64,000 bases of DNA, from positions 51,441,563 through 51,505,562 of the forward strand of contig CM059972.1 in NCBI GenBank assembly GCA_030490835.1, given 5' to 3'. Source of the stretch: Annona cherimola (taxonomy: Eukaryota > Streptophyta > Magnoliopsida > Magnoliales > Annonaceae). The notes under the pieces were generated by a model that saw only the letters and a program-made list of their open reading frames with translations, did no database searches and was not told the origin of the DNA. The translations under genes and the position numbers were made by a program. Shown one piece after another: positions 43,342-55,047 of the stretch (positions are counted from its first letter, which is position 1; every line of letters begins with the position of its first letter).

Positions 43342-46300
43342 CGTGGCGCCCCGAACCGAGGCGTCACATTTGTCCTTACTCCAAGATCTTATCGATTGGC
43401 AAGTGTGAATCAGGATTGTTGCCTTGATCATGTGGCGGGTTCTTAATTGGATCTCGTCCAAAATTTTTTTTTTTCTTTCATCACATAACATCATATGTAC
43501 ACATTCTTGACATAAATTTTGCAAATATTATTTATAACATTTTCTCTTTCTACAATACAGGTCCTTTTGACTTGATCATTTCATACATACGTAATTTGAA
43601 AACTCCTTACCATATGTTCATTTATACCATATACAAATTAGCATAGCATAAAATTTTCTTCATATCTTCTCTTTTCTTTCCTTCCTGGCTTGTGTTGTAC
43701 CTGTCTATGGTTTGAAAAGCAAAACATGAGTCGAAACTCAGTAAGCAAGCATTTTTTTTCATTTAAATGCATTTCTCTCGTTCAATAGTAGACACTTATC
43801 AAGTGATCTACTATCAACCAGTAGAAACCTTTTCATAAAACCTTTCATAAAACATATGCTTGCAAACTTAACATGTAAACCTCTTTTCCATGAACATAAA
43901 AACATTTTTCATAAAACTTCCTTTCTCCAAGGACATTCTCATGTCCTTAAAATATTTTCCATAAAACCTTTTTAAAATAAGCATATGCATCATGCATGAC
44001 GTTTCTGTCCGTCTGGTAGGTGACACTTACTAAGTGATCACCCTTTCCTCCTTAGAAGAGAAATTATCTCTATTGATAACTCGCGAGCCAGACAGTTATC
44101 CGTGTTCTTCTCTCATATCAGGGAGGGCGCAGCCGGCATTTCGCCTTTTGAAGTGACTTGGCCTATGTAGAGGGGGCCGATCTTGCAATCGCGTCCGGTC
44201 TGCATATCCTCTATAGTAGACCTAGTACATAACTCATGTGCACATTCCTTTCTCCATATTCACATACTAGCATGCTTTTTATAAAACTCCACAGTCCCTA
44301 GTCTGTGACTTTTCCTTTTCAAAATTTGATGCTAGCATGTCATTTTAAAATAGTACAGACCTCGGCCTGTATTCCCTTTTCTAACTTGAAAACTTGGCAC
44401 AGCCCAAGTTAACAAGTTAATAAAAATATTTTGTAAGGATGACCAACCTTAAATAATTTTGAAAATATTTAAATAACACATTTCTAAATCATTTAAAATA
44501 TTTAAAGGAAATATTTGAGAAATAGTAATTTCAAAATTTTGCTAAAATGTTTTTAAATAATTTTTGAGCGGTAAAACAATTTCGAAAACATTTTAATATC
44601 TAGAGACAAAAGATTTTGCAAACGCTTTTCTTCCAATTTTTTGGGTTTTTCATGAACAAAGGATATACCAATGCATAATTCATTTTCTTTATATGGTATC
44701 ATATTCTTTGTCCATATGACACATGAGTTACTTCTATATAAAGGTAAGCTTGTATGATCCTTTGGTCATTACTTTAAAAAAAAATCTTCATTCAAATTGA
44801 TTATCGGTTGGTCTTCCTTAAATTCGTTTCAAAACATTTTAATAAATCATTTTAAATTCATTCAATAAAACCAAATATTATTTGAAAATCAAGATTTTCC
44901 TTTTTCCATTATAATGCAACCATTTCCACATTTCTCCTTATTTTCATAAGGATTTGCTTATGATAAAGCAATTCCCACATATCTCAACATTTCTCCTTAT
45001 TTCCATATGGATTTGCTTATAATAAATCAATTCTGACATATTCCATGGTTGCAATATAAAAATATAAAAATCATTTTCAAAAAAAGTTTGCTTGCTTATC
45101 TTTGCTTTGCTTTAATCTGACTCCTTTATCCTTTCCTTTCCTTTTCCTATGCAAGTGAAAAGGATATACATACTTTATCATACATATGTTATATTCATTT
45201 ATAACCTTATTTTCTTCCATAATTTCTTATAGGGGTTAACCTTAAAAATACTTGGTCATTATTTCCTTATATGGATTTTTATCCATAAATCCTTTAAAAT
45301 TTCCATCAATATATCCTTATAAAATATAAAAATAAATCTCAAAATTTTCCAAATCACGCTGTTTATTGTAGCAAATTACTGTAGCAGTTACTGTTCATAC
45401 GAGGTTACTGTTCACAGCGACGTGATTACTATTCATGGGTTCCAAAAATTGACATTTTTCGAAAAATAAAAAATATCATGACATAGCTTATGCTTAGTAT
45501 ATCATGGAAAAATTCATAAATTTTGAATTTATCATTATTTACTTGGCTAAATAAATCACTTTCTCCATATACTAAAAAAATCAATATAAATTCACTTAAG
45601 CATAATCTTTAATTCCAAAAATCATGAAATTAATATACTATCATTCCAACATCATATTTATTATAATTATACATACTAAATTATCATTTATCATTTTTGG
45701 AGCATTATTTACACATATCATATGCTATCTTCCCGAATGCTCTCTCTTCGCTTCAAAGTTTTGATGTTTTGGCATAATTTCGATTAAGCATTATATCTAT
45801 ACTCATTTTCTCATGCTTAGGCATTATCTAATCATGATTTTACTTTGTTTAACATCCAAAAGAAATTTGGGTAGAAATCACTTACCCGAAGTGGAAATAT
45901 CCCACTTTTTCTCACACTTTCTCTCTCTAACTTTCTCCTCTTCTTCCTTGGACGTGTGGAAGGGTTTGAGAGCTGGGATTTCTCAAGTGGAGCTGGGAGA
46001 AATGATGCCTTGGGCGTCCCCCCTGCTGCCCTATTTATAGGGCTTGATCTTTCAAAAATTGGATTTTACCCCCCTAGCTTGAGGTATTTAATTATGAAAA
46101 TGTATTTTTTTATAATTTTGAAAAATGCATTGAGCCAAGAGCTACCACCATAGGCCTGCGCCAGCCCACCCTATGCAGTCCTATTTTCCTTAAGTTTTTT
46201 GATTTTTAAAATTTATTAATTTAGGCTAAATAAATCCTAGCGTTGGTTGATGATGATGATGATCATGGACCATTGATTTGGTCAAAATTTTCCATCTACC

Positions 46301-46858
46301 CCTTTCCACGCCCCTGCTGCAACTTCCTTTCATTTATTTATTATTATTATTTATTATTTATTTTATTAAAAAGTCAAAAGTAGAATTTATTAAAAGTTAA
46401 GTTACCTTTTTGATCTCCTTTTGACGTTTCATCTTAACCCTTGATTTGTGATTTTCATCACATCTTAACCCATTAATCATGTTCACCATGAATTTTTAAC
46501 CATTCATAAAAAATTTCATCAAAATTCGACGTCCAGATTGCAATTTATGAATTTTTCTTTAATTTTTCACAAAAATCCAAAATTGAATTAAAATATCCAA
46601 AAGAATTGCTATTTCATCCTGTAGTGATTAAATCTCTATTTTATCTTTTTGTGATTAAGTTAATCCAAGTGATTAACCCTTAATCACGTGTCTTAATCCC
46701 CGATTACTATTCACATGCACTATTCACATGGGTTAAATTCTTAATTGCATTATTTTAACCTCTAGTACACATTTGCAAATATAACATATTTCATGAATTT
46801 TATTTATCATAAAAATCAGTACAAAAATCTGTGTTATTCTAAGATTGCGAGTTTCACA
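43342..46858 (-). mobile_element. Solo LTR-A inside the chromovirus RNase H
   Basis: It begins CGTGGCGCCCCGAACC (first T changed to C) and ends GAGTTTCACA, 3517 bp long, with exact GTAAG duplications. It aligns with the solo LTR 13212-16321, including the TATA box (46028-46043) and the ACTGTTCA cluster (45360-45450). It belongs to the same family as the 3' LTR of the element it interrupts, but in opposite orientation. Confidence 0.93.
46028..46043 (-). promoter_or_regulatory. TATA box of the nested solo LTR
   Basis: GCCCTATAAATAGGGC, a palindromic TATA context, on the minus strand. Counterpart of 15487-15498. Confidence 0.7.
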
Positions 46859-46863
46859 GTAAG
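46859..46863. repeat. Target-site duplication GTAAG (right)
   Basis: Exact copy of 43337-43341. Confidence 0.93.
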
Positions 46864-47139
46864 CTACCCCACTCATGATTTAGAATTAGCAGCAGTGGCG
46901 TTTGCCTTAAAAATATGGAGACATTACCTGTATGGTACTAGGTGTGAAATTTATACAGATCATAAGAGCCTTAAGTATATTTTCACTCAAAAGGAGTTGA
47001 ACATGAGGCAAAGGAGATGACTCGAGTTATTAAAAGATTATGATTTGGAGATTTTATACCATCCAGGTAATGTAAACGTAGTAGCCGATGCATTCAGCCG
47101 AAATGTCAGCATAGCGCACCTTATCAAAAAATAGGAAGG
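46864..47139 (+). pseudogene. Chromovirus RNase H, second part
   Basis: [19 protein letters not shown] carries the Glu motif and [13 protein letters not shown] the following Asp. A TGA follows LNMRQRR, and the same frame continues with LELLKDYDLEI and VADAFSR, the usual end of gypsy RNase H. Confidence 0.92.
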
Positions 47140-48490
47140 GTTGCTTCAGGAGATAAGACAGTTAGAATTGATTGTATGTCCCCCTGGAGTTCAAACGAGG
47201 TTATCACAAATATACATACAATCGTCACTATTTGAGCAAATTAGAACTGCGCAGCAAAAAGATACAAACCTATATGCACATGTGGAGAAAATGAAGAAGA
47301 AAGGGTTGACTGAATTTTCTGTTGATGAACAAGGTATGTATCGGTACAAAGGGCATCTATGGATACCTAATACAGCTGAGTTGAAAGAGTAAATTCTTAA
47401 AGAGGTGCATTTTTCACCATTTTCCATTCATCTAGGAAGCACCAAGATGTATCAGGATCTCAAGAAAGCATATTGGTGGAATAATATGAATAGAGAGATC
47501 GCTGAATACGTAGCTAAGTGCTTAACTTGCCAAAGGGTGAAAGCTGATCATCAATGGATATCTGGAAAATTACAATCCTTGGAAGTTCCTGATTGAAAAT
47601 GGGATGATATTACGATGGATTTTATTGAAGGATTACCTAAGACTCAGGCTGGGAACGACTCTATATGGGTAATTGTAGATCGGTTGTCTAAGGTTGCAAA
47701 TTTTGTACCCATAAAGAGGACATACACTGCAGAAAGATTAGCTAAAGTCTACTATAAGGAAATAGTAAGACTTCATGGAGTGCTTAAGTCAATAATTTCC
47801 GATCGAGACGCAACATTCACATCTCGATTCTGGAAAAGTTTATACGAAACCCTAGGCACCTAACTCAAGTTTAGTACAGCTTTTCATTCCCAAATAGATG
47901 GGCAGACGGAGCAAGTAAATCAGATTATCAAGGACATGCTCCGTATGTGTACTTTGGAGTTTAGTAGTTCATGGAATGAATATGTACCTATAGCTGAGTT
48001 TACGTATAATAACAGCTATCAGGCTAGTATTCAAATGGCTCCATTTGAAGCGTTGTATGGACGGCGATGTAGAACGCCATTGAACTGGGATGAAGTTGGA
48101 GAAAAGAAGTTAGCCCCAGACTTGTCTCAACGAATGGCAGAAGTTGTACGCTAGTGTATACTCACAGCCCAAAGTTGGCAAAAGAGTTACACATATTGCA
48201 AAAGAAAGGATTTGAATATCCAAGTTGGCAAACATGTGTTTATAAAGGTCACGCCATTCAAGGGAGTTACAAGATATGGAAAAAAGGGTAAGTTGAATCT
48301 CAGGTATATTGGACCATTTGAAGTGTTGGAGAAGATTGAAAAGTTGGCTTATAGGATTGCTTTACCTCCGACACTAGCCTTAGTACATAATGTCTTCCAT
48401 ATATCTATGCTTAGGAAACATGTAGCAGATCCAACCCTTGTACTGGTAGCAGAAAATCTACCGATCCAAGATCATCTGAACTATGAGGAA
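47140..48490 (+). pseudogene. Chromovirus integrase
   Basis: The HHCC region (HFSPFSIHLGSTKMYQ, CLTCQRVKADHQ) is at about 47405-47560. The catalytic core has MDFIEGLPK (first Asp), IISDRDATF (second Asp) and DGQTEQVNQ (Glu). The C-terminal GPFEVLEKI and HNVFHISMLRKHV follow (48320-48425). Stops at 47390, 47594, 47861 and 48152 break it into five pieces that otherwise stay collinear. Confidence 0.93.
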
Positions 48491-48493
48491 TGA

Positions 48494-48646
48494 TCAATTA
48501 GAATCTTGGATCATAAGGTACAGAAGCTTCGGAATAGAGAGATAGAATATGTAAAGATTCAATGGAACCGATATTCTGAAGGTGAAGCTACATGGGAACA
48601 AAGAGAAGAAGTAGAAAGAAAATACTCCCAATTGTTTAAAGGATAA
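48494..48646 (+). pseudogene. Chromovirus C-terminal chromodomain
   Basis: After a TGA at 48491-48493 the reading gives ILDHKVQKLRNREIEYVKI followed by WNRYSEGEATWEQREEV, the plant chromovirus chromodomain, ending KYSQLFKG at a TAA. In related elements this domain steers insertion toward particular chromatin. It supports a chromovirus, Tekay/Del-like assignment. Confidence 0.88.
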
Positions 48647-48672
48647 ACTATTTCGGAACGAAACCTATTATA

Positions 48673-48684
48673 AGAGGGGAGAAT
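48673..48684 (+). promoter_or_regulatory. Chromovirus polypurine tract
   Basis: AGAGGGGAGAAT directly before the 3' LTR start TGTGAAACCC. Confidence 0.88.
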
Positions 48685-51600
48685 TGTGAAACCCTGATCC
48701 AAGTAGGAATCATGTATATACATTTGAATGATTTATGTATCAATGATTTATTTATAAATGAATTATTTGCCATTTTTATGACTTGTTGCAATTAGGTCAG
48801 TGGTTATGAATATTATTTAAATTTATCATTTTAAGTCAATGTGTATTAATATGGTTGAAGTAATATAATGAGGATGGATAAGCATTAGTGTGCCATGAAA
48901 AATTAGTTAAATTCCATAATGTGATTAATGGAGATTAGGAGGCTAATTATATAGCCAAGTGGGAAAATATTGAAAAATTCATAACTTGATGGCCTTAAGG
49001 AGGATTAAGATGAAAATTGAGGGGGGAGCACATAATTTCATGCTTAATCACATGGGAAAATTAGATTTTGAAAATTTTGATGCTAATTGATCATCACTGT
49101 CCAAAATTTAAAACGATCATAACATGAGTTAGAAAGATCGGATTAAGATGAAATTTTAAATGGACGGTTAAAATTATGCGAATGGATTGAATCATGCAAA
49201 TGATGATGGGATTAGGCCTGCACGAAATTGGGATCAACACTTTTGACTTTTTATCCCAAAAAGTGATTAACATTTATGTTAAAAATGAGTAAAATAATCA
49301 TATGAATAAAGACGAAATTGAGGTGTCAAAAGGAGGTAAATTGTAGGGTATTTTATGAATTATTAAAAATGGAAAAATTCCTATAATTATCTCATAAATA
49401 AATGCTGAATTAAGTAGCTCAAAGGAGCATAGCTTATGTGGTATGCAAAGGACATCCAAACAGTCTATTAAATTGGATTTTTGTGAAATATTTTTAAGTA
49501 AAATATATGCCAATGTCAGCTGTGGATTAATGTGGGTAAATGTGCATTAAATTAGAGTAGAAATTCGTGATTAAAAGTAGCAGATCCAGGCCATTGAGAT
49601 GAGATCAAGAAATGGACAACAAGGTTGCATGAAGGAGATGTGGACGGTATAGCAGCCTTTGTTAATTTTTGTGATTTTTTTAATTATCCTAAATTGAACC
49701 TAAGTAAGCTAATTACTAGGTAATTAAATGGACATTAATTTAAAGCTACAAAATGGTGAAAAATATTTCAAAAAGGCAGCTGAAACAAGGACGTGTACAT
49801 GGACAGCAAAATGGAGCAGCAATGTGGACCGTCCAAACAGCTGATAATCTTAGTTTTTTAATTTTTAAAAAAATGCTAAATACATGCCTAATTGCATTAA
49901 AAAAACAAGGGAGATAAGTATACATTAAAATAATCTCAAAATGATGAGGCAAGTGGGGTCCACAAGCTGAAAATTCCAGCTACTTCTCAAATGGACGTCC
50001 ATATGCACATATAGTTGAAAGTTAGAAACAAATTCAAGGAGCTTAGCCCCCTTTCCAGCAGTGCACATCCTCCTCATTTAGCAAGCTTGAAGTCAAGAAA
50101 AGAGGGGAGAAAAAGGAAAAGAAAAGGAGAAAATAAGCTAAGGAGATTAGCTTAAGAAGTTGAGCTTGAGTGTTAATCGATTCAAGTATACATTTGAGTT
50201 TGAATCATTTTTATCTAATTTTTCTAACTCAATTTATGAATCATGAATATGATTCATAATGAACTCTTAATGGAGTATTTATGATGCCCTTAATTAGGAT
50301 ATTAAATAAAAAATTAATGGCAAGTTTGCAATTAAGGGTTCAAGTGAAAGGAAATGATGTTTAGGGTGGATTATGAGCTCATAAACTAGCTGAAACTTGC
50401 TTGAATTTTTGTGTAATGTTTCTGTTTTATTAAGTTGATATGATTACATGATAATTCATGTTTAGATGTTTGATATATGCCAAATTTAGCATGATTTATG
50501 AATTTTAGAAGGAAGGCTAATTAGGGTTACTCTTAAGACCCGAATTTCACGTTTAAATGTTGAAAATGATACATGAAGTACTTCAAATAAATTATGGATG
50601 AATTATAAGGTAAAATAACCTAAATTTAGGGTACTTTGGACGTGAAAAAGGGATTAGCAAGGATTGCCCAAAATCAGATTTTAAAGAGTTAATATGTGGA
50701 CGTCCAAGTGGTGTAGAAAGGTACCATACATACATGAAAAGTTGTTGTTTTAGAACCCTAAAATTAGTAGATTAAAAATCCATGAAAATACACTAAATAA
50801 AGTGTTAATTGAGTTGTATAATCATACTTAATTAGAAGCCAAGTTTCTGATTTGAAAAATTTTTAAGAAACACATGAATTATGTGTTGAGAAATGAACAT
50901 ATGTGAAGTAAGGAGTATGATAAAATGATGAATGAGTTATGTAAAATGATAAAATACAAAAATGCATAAAAAAATGATGGAAACACGTGAAATATATCGT
51001 TGTTTGGATAACCCCAAAATTCGAGATCAATATATGGGGTTTAGGACATTAATCAGGTGCTTTAAAATGGGCACAACATATGAAAAATATGTGAAAAATG
51101 ACAAGTTGGAAGTTTATCGCTTCATATGATGTCTAATGAATGATTAATGAATGTTTTATGACATGTATAAATGTTACCCTAAATATGGAAATTGAATATG
51201 TGATGTAATGAATGGTTAATATATAAGTATGTTATATACGCATACCCGACTTGGAATTTAAGCGGGTTATGAATATTTATGAAAATGGGTTGAAAAACTA
51301 AGTGAATGCAAGAAAATAGAATTTACATAAATGCTATGTCATTCTTTCATGTATAGGCAAAGGAAAAGAAAAAGTTGACCCGGAAAGCTCGCATGAACAA
51401 GGTAAGCAAGCCAAATTTTCCAAATGATTTTTATTTCTTAAATTATTCTTAAAGAATTGCAAATGATGTTTTAACTGCTTTTATTGATTTAAGAAAATGA
51501 TATTTGAAATTTATTTCTAAGTTCTTTAAGGATGGCCATTCCTTAGTTCATTATGTGTTGATAACTGATTTATATAACTGTTTTGTTAAAAATGAAACAT

Positions 51601-52453
51601 ACTGCTTTATGAAATTATACAAGGAAAATCATGCTAGCATGTCATGGATAAGTTCATGTGCACAAGCATGAGGTCCATCTTAAAGGTGTAAGCGGACCGA
51701 TTGTCCCCCTTTGGTGTGGCCGAATCGCTAAGATAGGCCAAGGGCCGGTGACGCCTCCTTGATGGGAGAAGATGAAGACGGATGGTCGCCTGGCTAGCTT
51801 CCATCCTAAGAGATCATAATGCATTCATCTCATTATCATGATATATCCCCGAGGGAGTATAATGTTGTTTTCCATGATGATTGTAAATAAAAGGTTTCTG
51901 CTCCGCAGGTAGTTGATGACTTGATAAGTGTCTCTACTGAACGGAGAGAAACGCTTTTGAAAAATGTTTCCTTTGAAATGATTTGCCTGAAAATATGTAT
52001 AAAGCTTGTTTATTGAGTGTACAACTGACGTTTTTTTTTCCAAACCCGTAGACAGGTGAAGAAAGGAAAGAGATAAGGAGCTTGAACTAAGCATGAAGAA
52101 TGTGAAGATCTTATAAATTTTAATATGTGTGTCTTGTGGATAATGGAATGTAATGTGACTTAACATTTTATGATCTATGCGATGATTTGTATTTTATTAA
52201 CATGCGAATTATGGATGATAGGCATGTTATGAAATTTTATGATTATATCTGAAATGAAATGTGTGTATTAGGTCAAAGATGACTTGTATGGGCATTTGAG
52301 GAAAAATATTTTCAAAATAAATTATTAAGGAAATCTAAATAATTGGATAAATATCCAATAAGCCCGCCGTGTGATGGGGCAACAATCCTGATCATGTGTA
52401 CAAGTCAATAGATCCCGAGGTAAGGATGTGACGCTTGGGTTGGGGGCACCACA
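48685..52453 (+). repeat. Chromovirus 3' LTR (LTR-A family)
   Basis: 3.77 kb from TGTGAAACCC to GGGGGCACCACA. In reverse complement it matches LTR-A landmarks: TTGATGACTTGATAAGTGTC, CCCGTAGACAGGTG and GGCAACAATCCTGATCATG. It is clearly more diverged from the two solo LTRs than they are from each other. Confidence 0.88.
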
Positions 52454-53239
52454 GTTTTCAAGTAGGGCGTATGATTCTCGTTAGCTTTTCGTCAGCAGAG
52501 AACCGTTTGACGATAAATCCACCATGTGACAGGTGAAATCCTGGAGACCATTATAGAAAATTTGAATTTTGAACTCATGGCTGAATTCCATGATGTGGGC
52601 ACTTCTAGAGCAGGTCTTTGAAATGATCCCAAGCCTCTGATAGAGTCCCCTCTCCGTGTTGTTTGAATGAGACTATGACCATCCTCAGCTTGGCTAACTT
52701 GGCAGGCTGAAAATATTTCTCTAGAAATTTCTGAGCCAAGTCATTCTATGTATTGACAAAGTTCGGGGGCTGAGGATCTAGCCATTCTGAAGCTCTATCC
52801 CTCAGTGAATATGGAAAGGTCTGTAGCTGCATTGCCTCATCGGAGACTCTGTTCTGCTTAAACATGTTCATGATTTGCAGAAAATTCCACAGATGGCGGT
52901 GTGGATCTCAGAAGATAATCCCCCAAACTGCCCAATGGACTGGAGCATCTGGAAAATCACCGGTTTGATTTCAAAGTTGTTGGTGTCGATAGGAGGAGGT
53001 GTGATGCTAGTCTGAACTACATTCTGTGTCCAAATCATCTTGTGTGGATGAATTGGAACCTCAATCCTTTGGTTCCCCTGTTGGTTTGCGTGAATGTTCT
53101 CGTCCTGATTCCTAATGCGCTCCATAGTATGCTGTTGACTCCTAGCTTCCCTGCTCTTATGAAGCCTTCTTAGATAAGTTCTTTCGGGTTTCGGATCAAA
53201 AGGAATAATGCTCTCCTTTCTAGCTCTGTCTCCGAGCAT
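52454..53239 (-). pseudogene. Athila-1 gag, N-terminal part
   Basis: It starts at ATG 53239 (MLGDRARKESI). 53239-52868 reaches NNFEIKPVIFQMLQ and QFGG, then a frameshift. The continuation shows YSLRDRASEWLD, FLEKYFQPAKLAKLR, EAWDHFKDLL and GSLLTKS, the Athila-type gag core, with several stops. It is cut at 52454 by the chromovirus 3' LTR, and the C-terminal part lies at 28951-29898. Confidence 0.88.
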
Positions 53240-53380
53240 GCAAACACAATCGTCCCCGCAAAAACCAATTCAATTAAACTAGCGGAAAAATTCTAAACTA
53301 AAAGGAATGATGAAAATGAACTATATCTATAAAATTGTACAAGAAAGCAATAAAACTAACAATAATTAGTTAAACCAATT

Positions 53381-53397
53381 CCCCGGCACCAGCACCA
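53381..53397 (-). promoter_or_regulatory. Athila-1 primer-binding site
   Basis: TGGTGCTGGTGCCGGGG on the minus strand, six bases after the 5' LTR. It resembles the TGGCGCCGTTGCCGGGG type known from Athila/Tat elements, with changes. Confidence 0.7.
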
Positions 53398-53403
53398 AAA
53401 ACT

Positions 53404-55047
53404 TGACGAGCTGCGTATATGCCAATTAAAATGCTCACTTTTAACGCAAATATACGTGCCGAATCAAGTAATAATGAGTGAGTAGCATATCGTTCCCACA
53501 AGGAATTTATTTAACTGGTATTATTATTCAGTTTAATTGCTTTCGTTGAATGACAAATTCTGAGTTTTAAATTTAAAACTAAAACTATCAAACGCAATAA
53601 GAAAATAGAACAGAGTCCGCGGAATAACTGGAATACTTGAAAAGAGTATATCAATCGGGGATGGCAGATGGATAGTTTGGAATCCTTGAATCTAAACTAT
53701 ATTGCATTGGTTCCTTTTCATTAGATTATACTTGGATTTACTAGTCCAAGTTTAATAATATTTATATATGTCTTCCAACGTATATAAAGCTAATTACACC
53801 CTATTTAATTGTTATGTTCTCATGCCATTAAATAAAGTGGAATTGATAAGTTCATAACCTGTTCGTTGACTACATAGGGTTTAATGGTATATTCCTATCC
53901 ATTAAACAACTCTCCTTAACCAAGAGGAAACTTATGCCCTACGCATGGATCTAGCAAAAAAATTTCTTTTCTAATGATTAATCAAGCAATTAAAACATCT
54001 TACAAGGTAGCTAATCCTGTAAAAAGCGTTAAACCTCATATGCAAGGGTAAATCACACACACAATCATATAGAAAATCAAATATTCATTCCTGAATTTAA
54101 AGAACCAATACAATATAGTTAGATGTCAATTGATCCTAACTATCCATCTAAAGGAAATTTAGTTCAAAGACATGATATAAAAATCCTTTACATCCATTAT
54201 TATAAGTATCCAGAAAAATAGAAGGATGAAGAGAGAACTGGTTTTTAGGCGGTTTACACCAATGGGCTTGAATCTTCTCTTTAATCCGCGCTTAGATCGA
54301 GTTCGTTCCTTCTCTGGGTGTCTATTCCATCTCTGCTCTCCCCCTCACGTGCAAACTCCTAGGTTTCTATTTATAATATTGATTTGCATAGCACACGTAC
54401 AGAAATCCACGTGTATGGATGCGCAGTGGCGCCTAGGCGCCTAGGCTCCAACTCTCTGTGCGCTGGGTAACTTAGAAACCTTTCTAGAAGACCTAGGAAT
54501 TCATGCCTTGGCGCCTAGGCGCCAACTTCTTTGATGTTTCATAACTTCAAAACTCTTCGAGGTAGCTCTGTGATCATGCCACGGCGCCTAGGCGCCAACT
54601 CCCTGGAAGCTATTGTATCTTATGACCTCAAAACCCTTTTGGACTTGTCTGCATGTTGTTGAGGTGGCGCCTAGGTGCCCCTAGTTGGCGCCTAGGCGTC
54701 AACTCCCTGGAAGCTTTTGTTGCTGGATGTTGGAGATTTTGGCAAAAACCTGTAGGGTGGCGCCTGAGCGCCAAACCCATGCTCTCTCACTTGACTCTGT
54801 TCTACATTTGACTTGCCTACATGCTTGTAAATTTGCCTGTCCTTCTTGCAAAAAATGAATAAACCAAATAAATGAACTAAAAATGCCTAATTTATGCCAA
54901 AAATACATAAAAACCATGTAATGCTCATAAAATGCAAAGCGAGTGAAAATTAAGCTAACTGGATGCAAATTAAGCCTAATCTCTCGGACTAATGCACAAA
55001 TATAGTTTGAAATAGGCCATGATAACTCGCATTTTTACGAGTTATCG
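53404..55047 (-). repeat. Athila-1 5' LTR
   Basis: Begins TGACGAGCTGCG and ends GAGTTATCG (the expected CA is mutated). TATA box 54367-54376, GGCGCC palindrome array 54425-54775. Partner of 20638-22287. Confidence 0.93.

Larger units (their letters stand above)
29899..52453 (+). mobile_element. Plus-strand chromovirus (gypsy) lacking its 5' LTR, with nested insertions
   Basis: Fragments in order on the + strand: gag start (about 29900-30286), [Copia-2], gag end and protease (41129-42060), RT (42061-43130), RNase H (43131-43341), [solo LTR-A], RNase H end (46864-47130), integrase (47131-48490), chromodomain (48494-48646), polypurine tract, 3' LTR (48685-52453). The long LTR plus chromodomain fits the Tekay/Del branch. 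No 5' LTR or primer site precedes gag: the gag N-terminus meets Athila-1 gag directly. Confidence 0.88.
20638..55047 (-). mobile_element. Athila-1: Athila/Tat-like gypsy element containing nested insertions
   Basis: LTRs of 1650 bp (20638-22287) and 1644 bp (53404-55047) are flanked by exact ATGAC duplications. The element reads on the minus strand: 5' LTR, primer site, gag, protease, RT, RNase H, integrase, third ORF, polypurine tract, 3' LTR. About 22.5 kb (near 29900 to 52453) is a later nest inside gag. Without it the element is about 11.9 kb, in the normal Athila range. All coding parts are broken by stops and frameshifts. Confidence 0.93.
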
